A DNA stretch of 54,134 bases from Candidatus Hodarchaeota archaeon (lineage in GTDB: Archaea; Asgardarchaeota; Heimdallarchaeia; Hodarchaeales; Hodarchaeaceae): the NCBI GenBank assembly GCA_016839785.1, contig JAEOTQ010000189.1:1-54134 (forward strand), in the 5' to 3' direction. The stretch's first letter is position 1, and every line of letters begins with the position of its first letter. This document shows positions 9,110-17,083 of this stretch, piece after piece. Position numbers and translations under genes: made by a program. Below the pieces are notes generated by a model that was not told where the DNA came from, ran no database searches, and saw only the letters and a list, made by a program, of their open reading frames with translations.

Positions 9110-9637
9110 CTAACCTAATTGAAAAGTCTTGATGTTACCCTCAGGATTTCTCATGCTGTTAAAAACTTGAATATATTGATCCTCAGTTAGATTGGGTTTT
9201 TCTGAAATCTTAAGATGTTCAGATAAGAACCCTAAGGATAGAACATTTACAGCTCCAGTTACTTTGTTTTCATCAGCCCGACGAGTAATTGGTACTCTAT
9301 GCATCTTACCTTTTGTGATTGTTTTTTCTGCAATATCATCGATTGAGTCGGTGTCAACATAAGATATCGTATTTTCAGAAATACATTCGGCAGCGCGCTC
9401 AAAACCTTTTTGATCAAGAGCGATAAAGTAATCTGCGTCTGCATCGCAATAAGGATACGCTATTGGTTCCGAACTAATAACTACGTCACTGAAAATCGGA
9501 CCACCCCTTACAGAAGGTGTATAATCAACAGTAAGTGTAGCGTTAAGATCAGCCGCCATTGCAACTCTTACTAGTGCACTACCAAGGAATTTTATTCCTT
9601 GCCCCCCACGTCCGGAGAAACGAAATTTTACTTTCAT
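9110..9637 (-). CDS. korC: 2-oxoglutarate:ferredoxin oxidoreductase, gamma subunit
   Basis: 175 residues of the POR/KOR gamma family. It begins with the family signature FSGRGGQGIKFLGSALVRVA, then a SVRGG motif (residues about 45-49) and the ALDQKGFERA region. In KOR the gamma subunit helps bind the CoA substrate. The gene is transcribed divergently from korD-korA-korB, with 274 bp between starts, instead of lying in the same operon as is usual. No other KOR-like operon lies in the window, so it most likely completes this enzyme. A pyruvate- or isovalerate-type gamma is less likely given the alpha and beta partners. Confidence 0.88.
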   Translation of the reverse strand: MKVKFRFSGRGGQGIKFLGSALVRVAMAADLNATLTVDYTPSVRGGPIFSDVVISSEPIAYPYCDADADYFIALDQKGFERAAECISENTISYVDTDSIDDIAEKTITKGKMHRVPITRRADENKVTGAVNVLSLGFLSEHLKISEKPNLTEDQYIQVFNSMRNPEGNIKTFQLG

Positions 9638-9911
9638 AAGTCAGTCATTCCTATTATTTTAAGGTAATCTATTGCTTTTGCTTGAATAACTTCCGTGTCT
9701 TACTTAAATATTTTGGAGATAAAAGTAGTTATATTGTAAATATGAGTAATTATTTTGTAGATATGAATAATCTGTCATATGTCTTTGATCAAGAAACAGA
9801 TTTAAAAACCTCAACATCAAAACGTGAATACAATAAAGATGTATTTACTGGATGATCAAATCAATTTATAGATAACAATCTATTGTTCAAATACCAAGAA
9901 GAGGAAAAGAA
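9638..9911. promoter_or_regulatory. Divergent promoter region between korC and korDAB-hdrA
   Basis: 274 bp of AT-rich sequence with TATA-like elements facing each way: CTTAAAATAA on the minus strand near 9656-9665, about 23-26 nt before korC, and TTTAAAAA near 9800 on the plus strand. Shared regulation of gamma with the other subunits would be natural, but no clear operator symmetry was found. Confidence 0.35.
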
Positions 9912-10193
9912 ATGTTAAACTCGAAAAGAACACCTATGTTAGAGCCTCCAAAAGCCGACAAAGAGTATGAAATTAAAGTTTATACTGATATTTGTGATGG
10001 GTGTGAGTTATGTGTAGAATTTTGTCCATGTAATGTCTTAGAAATTGATATGGACTCCTTTAACAGCCGAATGCTTCACTATGTTAAGGCTAGTGCTCTG
10101 GATAAGTGTACAGGCTGTAAACAATGTGAACGAATATGTCCCACGGTATCAATCATGGTATTAGAAAAAGAAGTACCTCAGGAGGATAAATAA
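9912..10193 (+). CDS. korD: 2-oxoglutarate:ferredoxin oxidoreductase, delta (ferredoxin) subunit
   Basis: 93 residues with two [4Fe-4S] motifs: CDGCELCVEFCP and CTGCKQCERICP. It passes electrons from the TPP/FeS core of the beta subunit to external ferredoxin. The motif spacing and length match KorD/PorD subunits. ATG 9912 follows a GAGGAA purine stretch. The stop is immediately followed by the korA ATG (TAAATG), showing tight coupling. Confidence 0.92.
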   Translation: MLNSKRTPMLEPPKADKEYEIKVYTDICDGCELCVEFCPCNVLEIDMDSFNSRMLHYVKASALDKCTGCKQCERICPTVSIMVLEKEVPQEDK

Positions 10194-11357
10194 ATGCCTA
10201 GTACAAGCAAATCATCCTCTAAGTCAAAATTGATATTGACTACAGGAAATTATGCTTCAGCTGAAGGCGCTATTGCAGTTGGATGCCGCTTCTTTGCCGG
10301 CTACCCAATAACACCATCATCTGAAATAGCACACTATATGTCGCGTCGTCTTCCGCAAGTAGGAGGGTCATTCATCCAAATGGAAGATGAACTTGCGTCA
10401 ATCGTTGCAGTTGTGGGTGCTTCTTATGCAGGAGTCAAAGCGATGACTGCTACTTCAGGTCCAGGTTTGTCTTTGATGGCGGAAACTGTCGGATTGGGAT
10501 TTATGTTAGAGGCACCAATGGTAATTGTTACGGTTATGCGTGGCGGTCCCAGTACAGGGCAACCCACAAAGGCGTCACAGTCTGATGTGATGCAAACACG
10601 GTATTTATCCCATGGTGATTACGAAATGATTGTTCTAGCGCCTGCTACGGTGCAGGAATGTTACGATTTTTCAATTAAAGCGTTTAATCTGGCCGAAAAG
10701 TATAGAACACCAGTAATAGTTGCCACTGATGGAATAGTGGGGCAAATGATGGAACCAGTTTCTTATCATTCCAATTTTGAAGTAATTACTAGAAAAGGGC
10801 CTCAAGTTCCCCCAGATAAGTATCAACCTTTTGAAGTTCTTGACGATGACTTGGTACCTGGAATGGCAACTGCTGGGTCAGAATATAATTTCTACGTAAC
10901 AGGACTTACACATGACAATACTGGAAGTCCTGATATGACTCCCGAGAGGGAAATTGAACTTGTCAAACGTTTATGCGATAAAATACGACGTGCTCGTCCC
11001 GATATAAACGACTGGGAAGAAAAATATCTAGAAGATGCAGAAACAGTAATTCTCTCTTATGGTATAAATTCTCGTGGTAATCCAGAAGCCGTCGCGCAAG
11101 CTCGTAAAAAAGGACATAAAGTTGGGTATGTTCGACTTAAAACTATATGGCCATTCCCTGATGAACTTATGGAACGATTTGGAAAGTTAGGAGTAAAAAA
11201 GGTACTTGTAACTGAAATGAACTATGGTCAGATTATCCGAGAAGTCGAACGGTTTAGACACCTAGGATTTTCAGTTTCTGGGTTATTAGTACCCACTACA
11301 ATACCATTTAGTCCTGCTTTCATCTATGAAGGCTTAATGAAGGAGGTTAACAGATGA
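10194..11357 (+). CDS. korA: 2-oxoglutarate:ferredoxin oxidoreductase, alpha subunit
   Basis: 387 residues. It carries the KorA hallmarks: GYPITPSSE, QMEDELASI, TATSGPGLSLM and RGGPSTGQPTKASQSD. The last motif, with its threonine and lysine, is typical of 2-oxoglutarate rather than pyruvate or isovalerate enzymes. Alpha contributes the pyrimidine-side TPP and 2-oxoacid site, catalysing 2-oxoglutarate + CoA + oxidised Fd to succinyl-CoA + CO2 + reduced Fd, or the reverse carboxylation. AGGAGG lies in the end of korD; the stop overlaps korB (ATGA). Confidence 0.93.
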   Translation: MPSTSKSSSKSKLILTTGNYASAEGAIAVGCRFFAGYPITPSSEIAHYMSRRLPQVGGSFIQMEDELASIVAVVGASYAGVKAMTATSGPGLSLMAETVGLGFMLEAPMVIVTVMRGGPSTGQPTKASQSDVMQTRYLSHGDYEMIVLAPATVQECYDFSIKAFNLAEKYRTPVIVATDGIVGQMMEPVSYHSNFEVITRKGPQVPPDKYQPFEVLDDDLVPGMATAGSEYNFYVTGLTHDNTGSPDMTPEREIELVKRLCDKIRRARPDINDWEEKYLEDAETVILSYGINSRGNPEAVAQARKKGHKVGYVRLKTIWPFPDELMERFGKLGVKKVLVTEMNYGQIIREVERFRHLGFSVSGLLVPTTIPFSPAFIYEGLMKEVNR

Positions 11358-12220
11358 CGACATCAAATGAAGTATTTGTACCAGATCTTGACTATCCAGA
11401 AGATCATCCGCTACATGGACGCTTAAACCTCAACAGGTTTATATTCTGCCCAGGTTGTTTAATTGGAACCGCAATTACGTCTATCACTACATGTTTAGTT
11501 GAGAGAGGATTAACACCTAAAGACTATGCAATTGTCTCAGGAATTGGTTGTACAGGGCGATCAAGTGGCTGTTTCAAAGCGCCCGCGTTTCACGCTACCC
11601 ATGGTCGTGCTATTCCTTTTGCAACGGGATTAAAACTTGCGAATCCAGATTTGGAAGTATTTGTATTGTCTGGAGATGGTGATCTGTTTGCTATCGGGGG
11701 TAATCATTTCATTCATGCATGTCGAAGAAATGTCGAAATCAATGTCATTTGTAACAATAATGGAATTTATGGTATGACTGGAGGACAGTGTGCTCCAACG
11801 ACTTCCATTGGTGATTTTACCTCAACTTCTCCATATGGAAATATTGAACCTCCTTTTAATCTAGTTTCCTTGGCAGCAGCAGCAGGTGCTTCTTTTGTTG
11901 CGCGTTGGCCTGGGTATGACACACTAAGATTAAGAGAAAGTATATTCAAAGCCATGGATAATCCTGGCTTTAGTTTCATTGAAGTTCTTGCTCCCTGTTT
12001 CACTCAATATGGGAGGAAAAACAAGAGGGGTGATGCAGTGAAAATGTTGGAATGGCTCAGGGAAATGGTCGTTATTGATAAAAATTGTCCACCTCATGAA
12101 GCAGAATATTCTCATGAAAACCAAAGAATAGTATGTGGAGAATTTGTCAATAATCCAAGGGAAGGGTTTTCAGAGAAAATTAAGAAACTTAGAGAGACAG
12201 CGCAAAGCAGGAAAAAGTGA
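11354..12220 (+). CDS. korB: 2-oxoglutarate:ferredoxin oxidoreductase, beta subunit
   Basis: 288 residues. CPGCLIG near the N-terminus provides cluster cysteines. SGIGCTGRSSG, THGRAIPFATG and the TPP-diphosphate motif GDGDLFAIGGNHFIHA through CNNNGIYGMTGGQ mark a KorB. Thr/Ala-rich SPTTSIGD-like loop and FIEVLAPC follow as in the family. It starts in an ATGA overlap with korA and an AAGGAGG lies 7 nt before the ATG. The hdrA gene starts only 21 nt after its stop, so the operon is korD-korA-korB-hdrA. Confidence 0.93.
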   Translation: MTTSNEVFVPDLDYPEDHPLHGRLNLNRFIFCPGCLIGTAITSITTCLVERGLTPKDYAIVSGIGCTGRSSGCFKAPAFHATHGRAIPFATGLKLANPDLEVFVLSGDGDLFAIGGNHFIHACRRNVEINVICNNNGIYGMTGGQCAPTTSIGDFTSTSPYGNIEPPFNLVSLAAAAGASFVARWPGYDTLRLRESIFKAMDNPGFSFIEVLAPCFTQYGRKNKRGDAVKMLEWLREMVVIDKNCPPHEAEYSHENQRIVCGEFVNNPREGFSEKIKKLRETAQSRKK

Positions 12221-12241
12221 AAAGGCATCAGGTGAGAATCA

Positions 12242-14632
12242 ATGACAGAAAGTGTAGACAATGTTGAACAAGATGTGAAAGTGGGTGTTTTTCTATGCAA
12301 ATGTGGAAAGAATATCGCTGGATCAGTAGATATCGATAAAATTGCAGAGCAAGTTAAGGATTTACCTAATGTCGAACTAGTTCAAGTAAATACGTATACC
12401 TGCTCAGACCCAGGTCAAGTAGAAATTGAAACAGCAATAAAAGAACAAGGAATTGAAAGAATTGTTGTCTCTGCTTGTTCCCCACGCTTGCATGGTCCAA
12501 CTTGGAAAAAATTAATGAAAAGAAGCGGTATGAATCCAGAAGTTGTCGAAGTTGCTAATATTCGAGAACAATGCTCATGGGTTCATCTTCATGATAAAGA
12601 AGAGGCTACTGTTAAGGCGATGGAATTAACTGAAATGGCCGTAGCGAAAGCAGCAATGCTTGAACCTGCTGAAGCTACAGTAGTTCCTGTTGAAAAACGC
12701 GTTCTTATTATTGGCGGTGGTGTTGCAGGAATTCAAGCCGCCTTGGATTTAGCTGATGATTATAAAGTAGTTTTGGTTGAAAAAAGTCCCACTATAGGTG
12801 GGAACATGGCATTAATCGATAAAACTTTCCCTACGATGGATTGTTCAATTTGCATTTTGGGTCCTAAAATGGCAGATGTAGGCAATCATGATAATATTTC
12901 ATTAATTGCGAATGCGGAAGTCACTAAAATTTCGGGCTATGTGGGTAATTTTCAAGTTGAAGTTAAAAAACAACCCAGATATGTTGATGAAGATCTCTGT
13001 ACAGCATGCAATGACTGTGTGGATATTTGTCCTGTTAATGTTATTGATGAATATTCAGGAAACTTAGGATGGAGAAAAGCCATCTATATTCCGTATCCCC
13101 AAGCAGTCCCCGCCAGTTATATCATTGATACAGATAATTGTCTTGGTTTAGACGTTCTTGCTTGTGGAAAATGTAAGTCTACATGTGAGAAGGAAGCTAT
13201 TAATTATGAGGATTTGGAAAAAACCTACAAGTATAAAGTGGGTACCATTATTATCTCAACGGGTTTTGAGATGTTTGATGCCTCCAAGATTCCAGAATAC
13301 GGATGGGGCAATTATCCAAATGTAGTTACAACTTTTGAGTTTGAACGATTAATTAATGCTGCTGGTCCAACTTCAGGAGATCTCGTTCGTCCTAGTGATC
13401 TTAAACGTCCCAAAAGTGTAGCTTTTATTCAATGTGTCGGATCGCGTGATCAACGATATAATCCTTACTGCTCAAATTATTGCTGTATGGAGACTATAAA
13501 GGATACTCTGCTAATCAAAGAGCATTGGCCAGATGTCGACATCTCTGTCTTCTTCATTGACATAAGAGCATTTGGGAAAGGGTTTGAAGAACTTTATACT
13601 CGTTCTAGAAGAGAAGGTGTTAAGTACATTCGAGGACGTCCCTCTCAAGTTCAACAGACTGGTCCAAATAATAATCTTATTGTTTCAGTGGAAGATACTA
13701 TGACTGGAACGTTAATTAACAAGGAATTTGAAATGGTTGTGTTGTCAATTGGTGCTGAAGGTCCTAGTTCAAATATTCCTTTCCCAGTAGCAAAAGATAC
13801 TCATGAATTTTATATTGAATCGCACCCGAAGCTTCGTCCAGTAGATACACCCACAGATGGTATCTTCATTGCAGGAGGAGCTGAATCACCAAAAGATATT
13901 CGTGAAGCAGTTACCCAAGCAAGTGCTGCAGCAGGACGAGTCACCAGAGTCTTAACCAAAGGTGAGTTTTCGGTCGAACCTTTATACGCGGTAGTAAATG
14001 CTGAGCTCTGTAATTCATGTGGAATCTGTGCAACCCGATGTCCATATAATGCCATAACAGTAGATAAAGAGAAAAAGACCCCTGCTCATGTAATTCCCGT
14101 TCTATGTAAAGGTTGCGGTACATGTGCCGCTGATTGTCCCCAAGATGCTATAATGATGACGAATTTCACAGATGCAATGATTTTAAGGCAGGTCGATATC
14201 GCATTAAGGGACAATGCCGATGAGAAAGTCATGATTTTTGCTTGTAACTGGTGCTCATACGGAGGGGCTGATTTGGCTGGAACTAGTCGAATTCAGTATC
14301 CTACCAATTCACGTGTAGTGCGAGTTATGTGTTCTGGCAGAATTGACGTAGATTTTATCAAGCGTGCTTTTGAACTCGGAGCTGGTTCTGTAATGCTGAC
14401 AGGTTGCCATCCCCAAGATTGTCATTACATCTCTGGTAACGATTTCGCCATTAAACGTGAACGAAAGATTCGTCGCTGGATGAAGAAGCAAGGAATATCT
14501 GATGATCGCTTTATCATTGAATGGATGTCCGCTGCTGAAGGAAAGAAGTTTGCAGATGTAGTTACCAAAATGGCTGGAATTGCAAAGAAGAACCACAAAG
14601 CAAAACACGTCTCTGAGAAAGCAACAGCATAA
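12242..14632 (+). CDS. hdrA: HdrA-like flavin subunit fused to an MvhD-like domain
   Basis: 796 residues, longer than the usual 650-residue HdrA. In order: N-terminal HdrA domain with CKCG (19-22) and TCSDPGQ; FAD fold GGGVAG (158-163); CSICILGPKM (C201, C204); inserted ferredoxin clusters with Cys at 253/256/259/263 and 300/308/311/315; two C-terminal [4Fe-4S] motifs CNSCGICATRCP (about 590) and CKGCGTCAADCP (about 622); then an MvhD/FlpD-like domain from about 662 with CNWCSYGGAD, VMCSGRID and GCHPQDCHY. HdrA bifurcates or confurcates electrons through FAD. No HdrB/HdrC or hydrogenase genes are nearby; co-transcription with KOR suggests it handles KOR-linked ferredoxin electrons. Confidence 0.92.
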   Translation: MTESVDNVEQDVKVGVFLCKCGKNIAGSVDIDKIAEQVKDLPNVELVQVNTYTCSDPGQVEIETAIKEQGIERIVVSACSPRLHGPTWKKLMKRSGMNPEVVEVANIREQCSWVHLHDKEEATVKAMELTEMAVAKAAMLEPAEATVVPVEKRVLIIGGGVAGIQAALDLADDYKVVLVEKSPTIGGNMALIDKTFPTMDCSICILGPKMADVGNHDNISLIANAEVTKISGYVGNFQVEVKKQPRYVDEDLCTACNDCVDICPVNVIDEYSGNLGWRKAIYIPYPQAVPASYIIDTDNCLGLDVLACGKCKSTCEKEAINYEDLEKTYKYKVGTIIISTGFEMFDASKIPEYGWGNYPNVVTTFEFERLINAAGPTSGDLVRPSDLKRPKSVAFIQCVGSRDQRYNPYCSNYCCMETIKDTLLIKEHWPDVDISVFFIDIRAFGKGFEELYTRSRREGVKYIRGRPSQVQQTGPNNNLIVSVEDTMTGTLINKEFEMVVLSIGAEGPSSNIPFPVAKDTHEFYIESHPKLRPVDTPTDGIFIAGGAESPKDIREAVTQASAAAGRVTRVLTKGEFSVEPLYAVVNAELCNSCGICATRCPYNAITVDKEKKTPAHVIPVLCKGCGTCAADCPQDAIMMTNFTDAMILRQVDIALRDNADEKVMIFACNWCSYGGADLAGTSRIQYPTNSRVVRVMCSGRIDVDFIKRAFELGAGSVMLTGCHPQDCHYISGNDFAIKRERKIRRWMKKQGISDDRFIIEWMSAAEGKKFADVVTKMAGIAKKNHKAKHVSEKATA

Positions 14633-14640
14633 TTAAGCCA

Positions 14641-14682
14641 TTTTCTATTCATTTTTTCCCTTTTTTTCTATCTCTGTATTTT
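14641..14682 (+). terminator. T-rich terminator after hdrA
   Basis: Runs of T (CATTTTTTCCC then CTTTTTTTC) begin about 10 nt after the hdrA stop with no stable hairpin, the form expected for archaeal termination. Confidence 0.45.
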
Positions 14683-14760
14683 TATTCAAATAATATGCCT
14701 TAAGAACCATTTTAATCAATTTTGTTAAATAAATAACATCCCCAATGGCGTTATCGAACC

Positions 14761-15093
14761 TTATTGATTTTGTACCTGATCACGAATAATATACTTCCAA
14801 ACCGATTTACCCATATTGGTAGAATCATTATAGTCTCCAACTGGATCAATATATTTCACGATATACAATCCGCCTGTGGTACCTGCTTCAGGGTCCCTAA
14901 TCCATGCATGAATGGGATAGCACTCAAAACGCGTTTTATTTTCTTCAGATTATTCTTCTGGTATACTCAACCAGATAGGTGATGTTGGCCGTGTGTAATC
15001 ACTGGTTGGATCATCCTTATCACAACGTATACGCTGAGGTGCTGAAATATTAAAGATATGATTAATTAGATGATTTATTTCAGGTATCAACAC
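14761..15093 (-). pseudogene. Broken small gene, unknown function (in-frame TAA)
   Basis: On the minus strand a frame of about 110 codons runs from GTG 15093 or TTG 15090 to TAA at 14761-14763, interrupted by one in-frame TAA at 14950-14952. Both halves read as ordinary protein: the first holds SAPQRIRCDKDDPTSDYTRP and the second HAWIRDPEAGTTGGLYIVKY. The halves stay in the same phase, so one substitution (for example GAA to TAA) would explain it. A further in-frame stop at 15097 bounds the start. No family recognised. The plus-strand ORF over part of it is a shadow. Confidence 0.4.
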
Positions 15094-15183
15094 TTTTTAA
15101 TATATGTTCAACCAAAGATAATCTTAAATAATGGATTTGATATTAGTCTATTTAGAACTAAACAAATATAAAAATGATTTGAA

Positions 15184-15816
15184 ATGCTCATTTTATCAAA
15201 ACCTACTTATCCAGAATTTCAAGAATTGTTTTCAAATGACTCGGCCGTTAAAATATTGGCTGCATTATTTCAAATGAGTAACAAACGCAGCTCAGCTGCA
15301 AAACTAGCGTCGATTCTTGGAATTCACATAAGTACAGCCAAAAAACATCTTGAAGCACTTCACAAACATGGCTTTCTGAATAAACATGCAACAAAGAATC
15401 AACCCGGAAAGCCCACATATTATACCCTTAAAACAGATCAAAATTTAATTCTATTAGATCTTAATATCATAACAAAAACTGTAGATTTTAATATTAATGT
15501 TCCAAACGTCTTCATTCGTGAAAAAAAGGGGCTTTACCCACGTATTCAATTCATTTTTGAGAAAGATACAAGTATCAAGACTATTAAAATCAGTATGCGT
15601 ACCAAGGCACACCGTACTATAACTAGAGATCTAAATCTTACAGAAGATGAAGGAAAGTTCTTGAAATACCTTCCTCATCCAACCATGGAGCCATGTTCCT
15701 TAGTAGAGGCATGTAAAAATGCCAACATTACTGGATCAATCCGAATCAAGTCAATATATAATTTTGTTGAAAAATTAACAGACATAGGAATAATTGAGAT
15801 TATTAAAGAGGCATAA
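15184..15816 (+). CDS. Winged-helix transcriptional regulator, 210 residues
   Basis: The N-terminal 80 residues form an ArsR/TrmB-like winged helix: SAAKLASILGIHISTAKKHL is the helix-turn-helix, then a GKPTYYTLK wing. The C-terminal 130 residues are an unrecognised domain that may sense a ligand, with a second helix-rich region near the end (SLVEACKNANITGSIRIKSI) that itself looks like a helix-turn-helix. The gene is 18 nt upstream of a membrane-protein gene and probably forms an operon with it. No Shine-Dalgarno before ATG 15184. Confidence 0.7.
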   Translation: MLILSKPTYPEFQELFSNDSAVKILAALFQMSNKRSSAAKLASILGIHISTAKKHLEALHKHGFLNKHATKNQPGKPTYYTLKTDQNLILLDLNIITKTVDFNINVPNVFIREKKGLYPRIQFIFEKDTSIKTIKISMRTKAHRTITRDLNLTEDEGKFLKYLPHPTMEPCSLVEACKNANITGSIRIKSIYNFVEKLTDIGIIEIIKEA

Positions 15817-15834
15817 GATTGGAGTTCAAAAGGG

Positions 15835-16869
15835 ATGAAAAAAAAAAGAGGTGATAATTCAAGTGGAAATGAGTTAAATCCTCGTTTAACTGCTGCATAT
15901 ACTCCAGAATTTAAATTATTCAAACAAAACTTGAACAAAAGATATTATTTGCTAATTTTATTATTTATATTTGAAATTCTACTTTATTTTGCCCAGTCAA
16001 ATAATCCAGAATTTACACCACTTTTCAATTTTTTCTCCACCTCGGTCGTGTTAGTCTTAAATGTTTATTTGTATGTTTTGCTTTGTATTCCTTTAATTTG
16101 GATGTTATTCATAATAACAAGGAGAATAAAAAGTTGGATTTTTGGTATACAAATAATAGTCTATATGCAGGTCGCTCTCGTCTTTTTAATATATCAAATT
16201 ATTGCTGGACCTGATTATTTTCCTATTGTCAGGAGTATTTTGTCTGCTGTATTTTCTACACCCCTGTTAGGAATCATTTTTTTTTACTATCCAGGATTGG
16301 TTTTTGTGGAATTATTATTAATACGTCATCCATTATTTACTACTGGAAGAGATAAAGCCTCTTATTTTGGAAAATCAACAATTTTATCTTCTCAAGCTAC
16401 AAAGATAGATAGTACTGAAAACGGTTATTCTCAAAAAGCTCTTTTTTCAGAATTTAATAGATTAGCTTCTGGTGTTCAATCTGTAAAAGAATTCCAAATA
16501 TTAGGAACAGCCTATGCAAAATTCTTAGGAAAAAAAGGACTAATTATTTACTGGGAAATAACAAACGCAGCTATAAAATTATATCCAAGGTTTCTCATTT
16601 GGTGGCCATCCCTTTTATTCAATCCATTAGGAATGATTTATTTTTTAAATAATATAAGAAAACGTAAAAACCTAACTGTAGTAGAAATAACCTACGACCC
16701 CCCTCAGATTTCTATTCAGGTGTCCCCTGCAGATTACGAAATTCTCGCCAAGGACGTCACCTTTCATCTCCTAGGTCAAAAAGTATTAAAGAAAATAAAA
16801 GAATCACTATTGGCATTTCTGAACGATGATCAGGAAGTTGCATACAATACATTGTTTGGCAATACCTAA
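15835..16869 (+). CDS. Hypothetical membrane protein
   Basis: 344 residues, family not recognised. After a 35-residue charged N-terminus there are four hydrophobic helices (residues about 38-165), a polar linker with SSQATKIDST, then a soluble region containing one further amphipathic or membrane segment (YPRFLIWWPSLLFNPLGMIYFL) and a mixed alpha/beta C-terminus. It follows a winged-helix gene by 18 nt; together they resemble the regulator/membrane pair at 2168-3156. Function unknown. Confidence 0.6.
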   Translation: MKKKRGDNSSGNELNPRLTAAYTPEFKLFKQNLNKRYYLLILLFIFEILLYFAQSNNPEFTPLFNFFSTSVVLVLNVYLYVLLCIPLIWMLFIITRRIKSWIFGIQIIVYMQVALVFLIYQIIAGPDYFPIVRSILSAVFSTPLLGIIFFYYPGLVFVELLLIRHPLFTTGRDKASYFGKSTILSSQATKIDSTENGYSQKALFSEFNRLASGVQSVKEFQILGTAYAKFLGKKGLIIYWEITNAAIKLYPRFLIWWPSLLFNPLGMIYFLNNIRKRKNLTVVEITYDPPQISIQVSPADYEILAKDVTFHLLGQKVLKKIKESLLAFLNDDQEVAYNTLFGNT

Positions 16870-17052
16870 TTATTCCTTGATACAAACTTTCTTGAGTATC
16901 AATTGCGAAGAAATGCTTTTTTCATTATCCTTTTTTTTTTATACATTTTGATTTTTAGCATGAATTCTTAAGCTGGACGGGAAAAAATTAATAAAATTGC
17001 AATTAAATTCCTTTCTCGTTTATCTGAAAATTCACAGTAATTTTATTATCTT

Positions 17053-17061
17053 GTAAATAAA
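17053..17061 (+). promoter_or_regulatory. TATA-like box before aconitase
   Basis: GTAAATAAA is centred about 27 nt upstream of the aconitase ATG and no Shine-Dalgarno lies between, consistent with a leaderless mRNA. The match to a TATA box is moderate. Confidence 0.35.
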
Positions 17062-17083
17062 CTTAAACTAAGGGATTCAAATC

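Noticed and set aside
14764..14982. 72-residue plus-strand ORF
   Set aside because: Shadow of the minus-strand broken gene at 14761-15093, which reads better as protein and uses the same bases.
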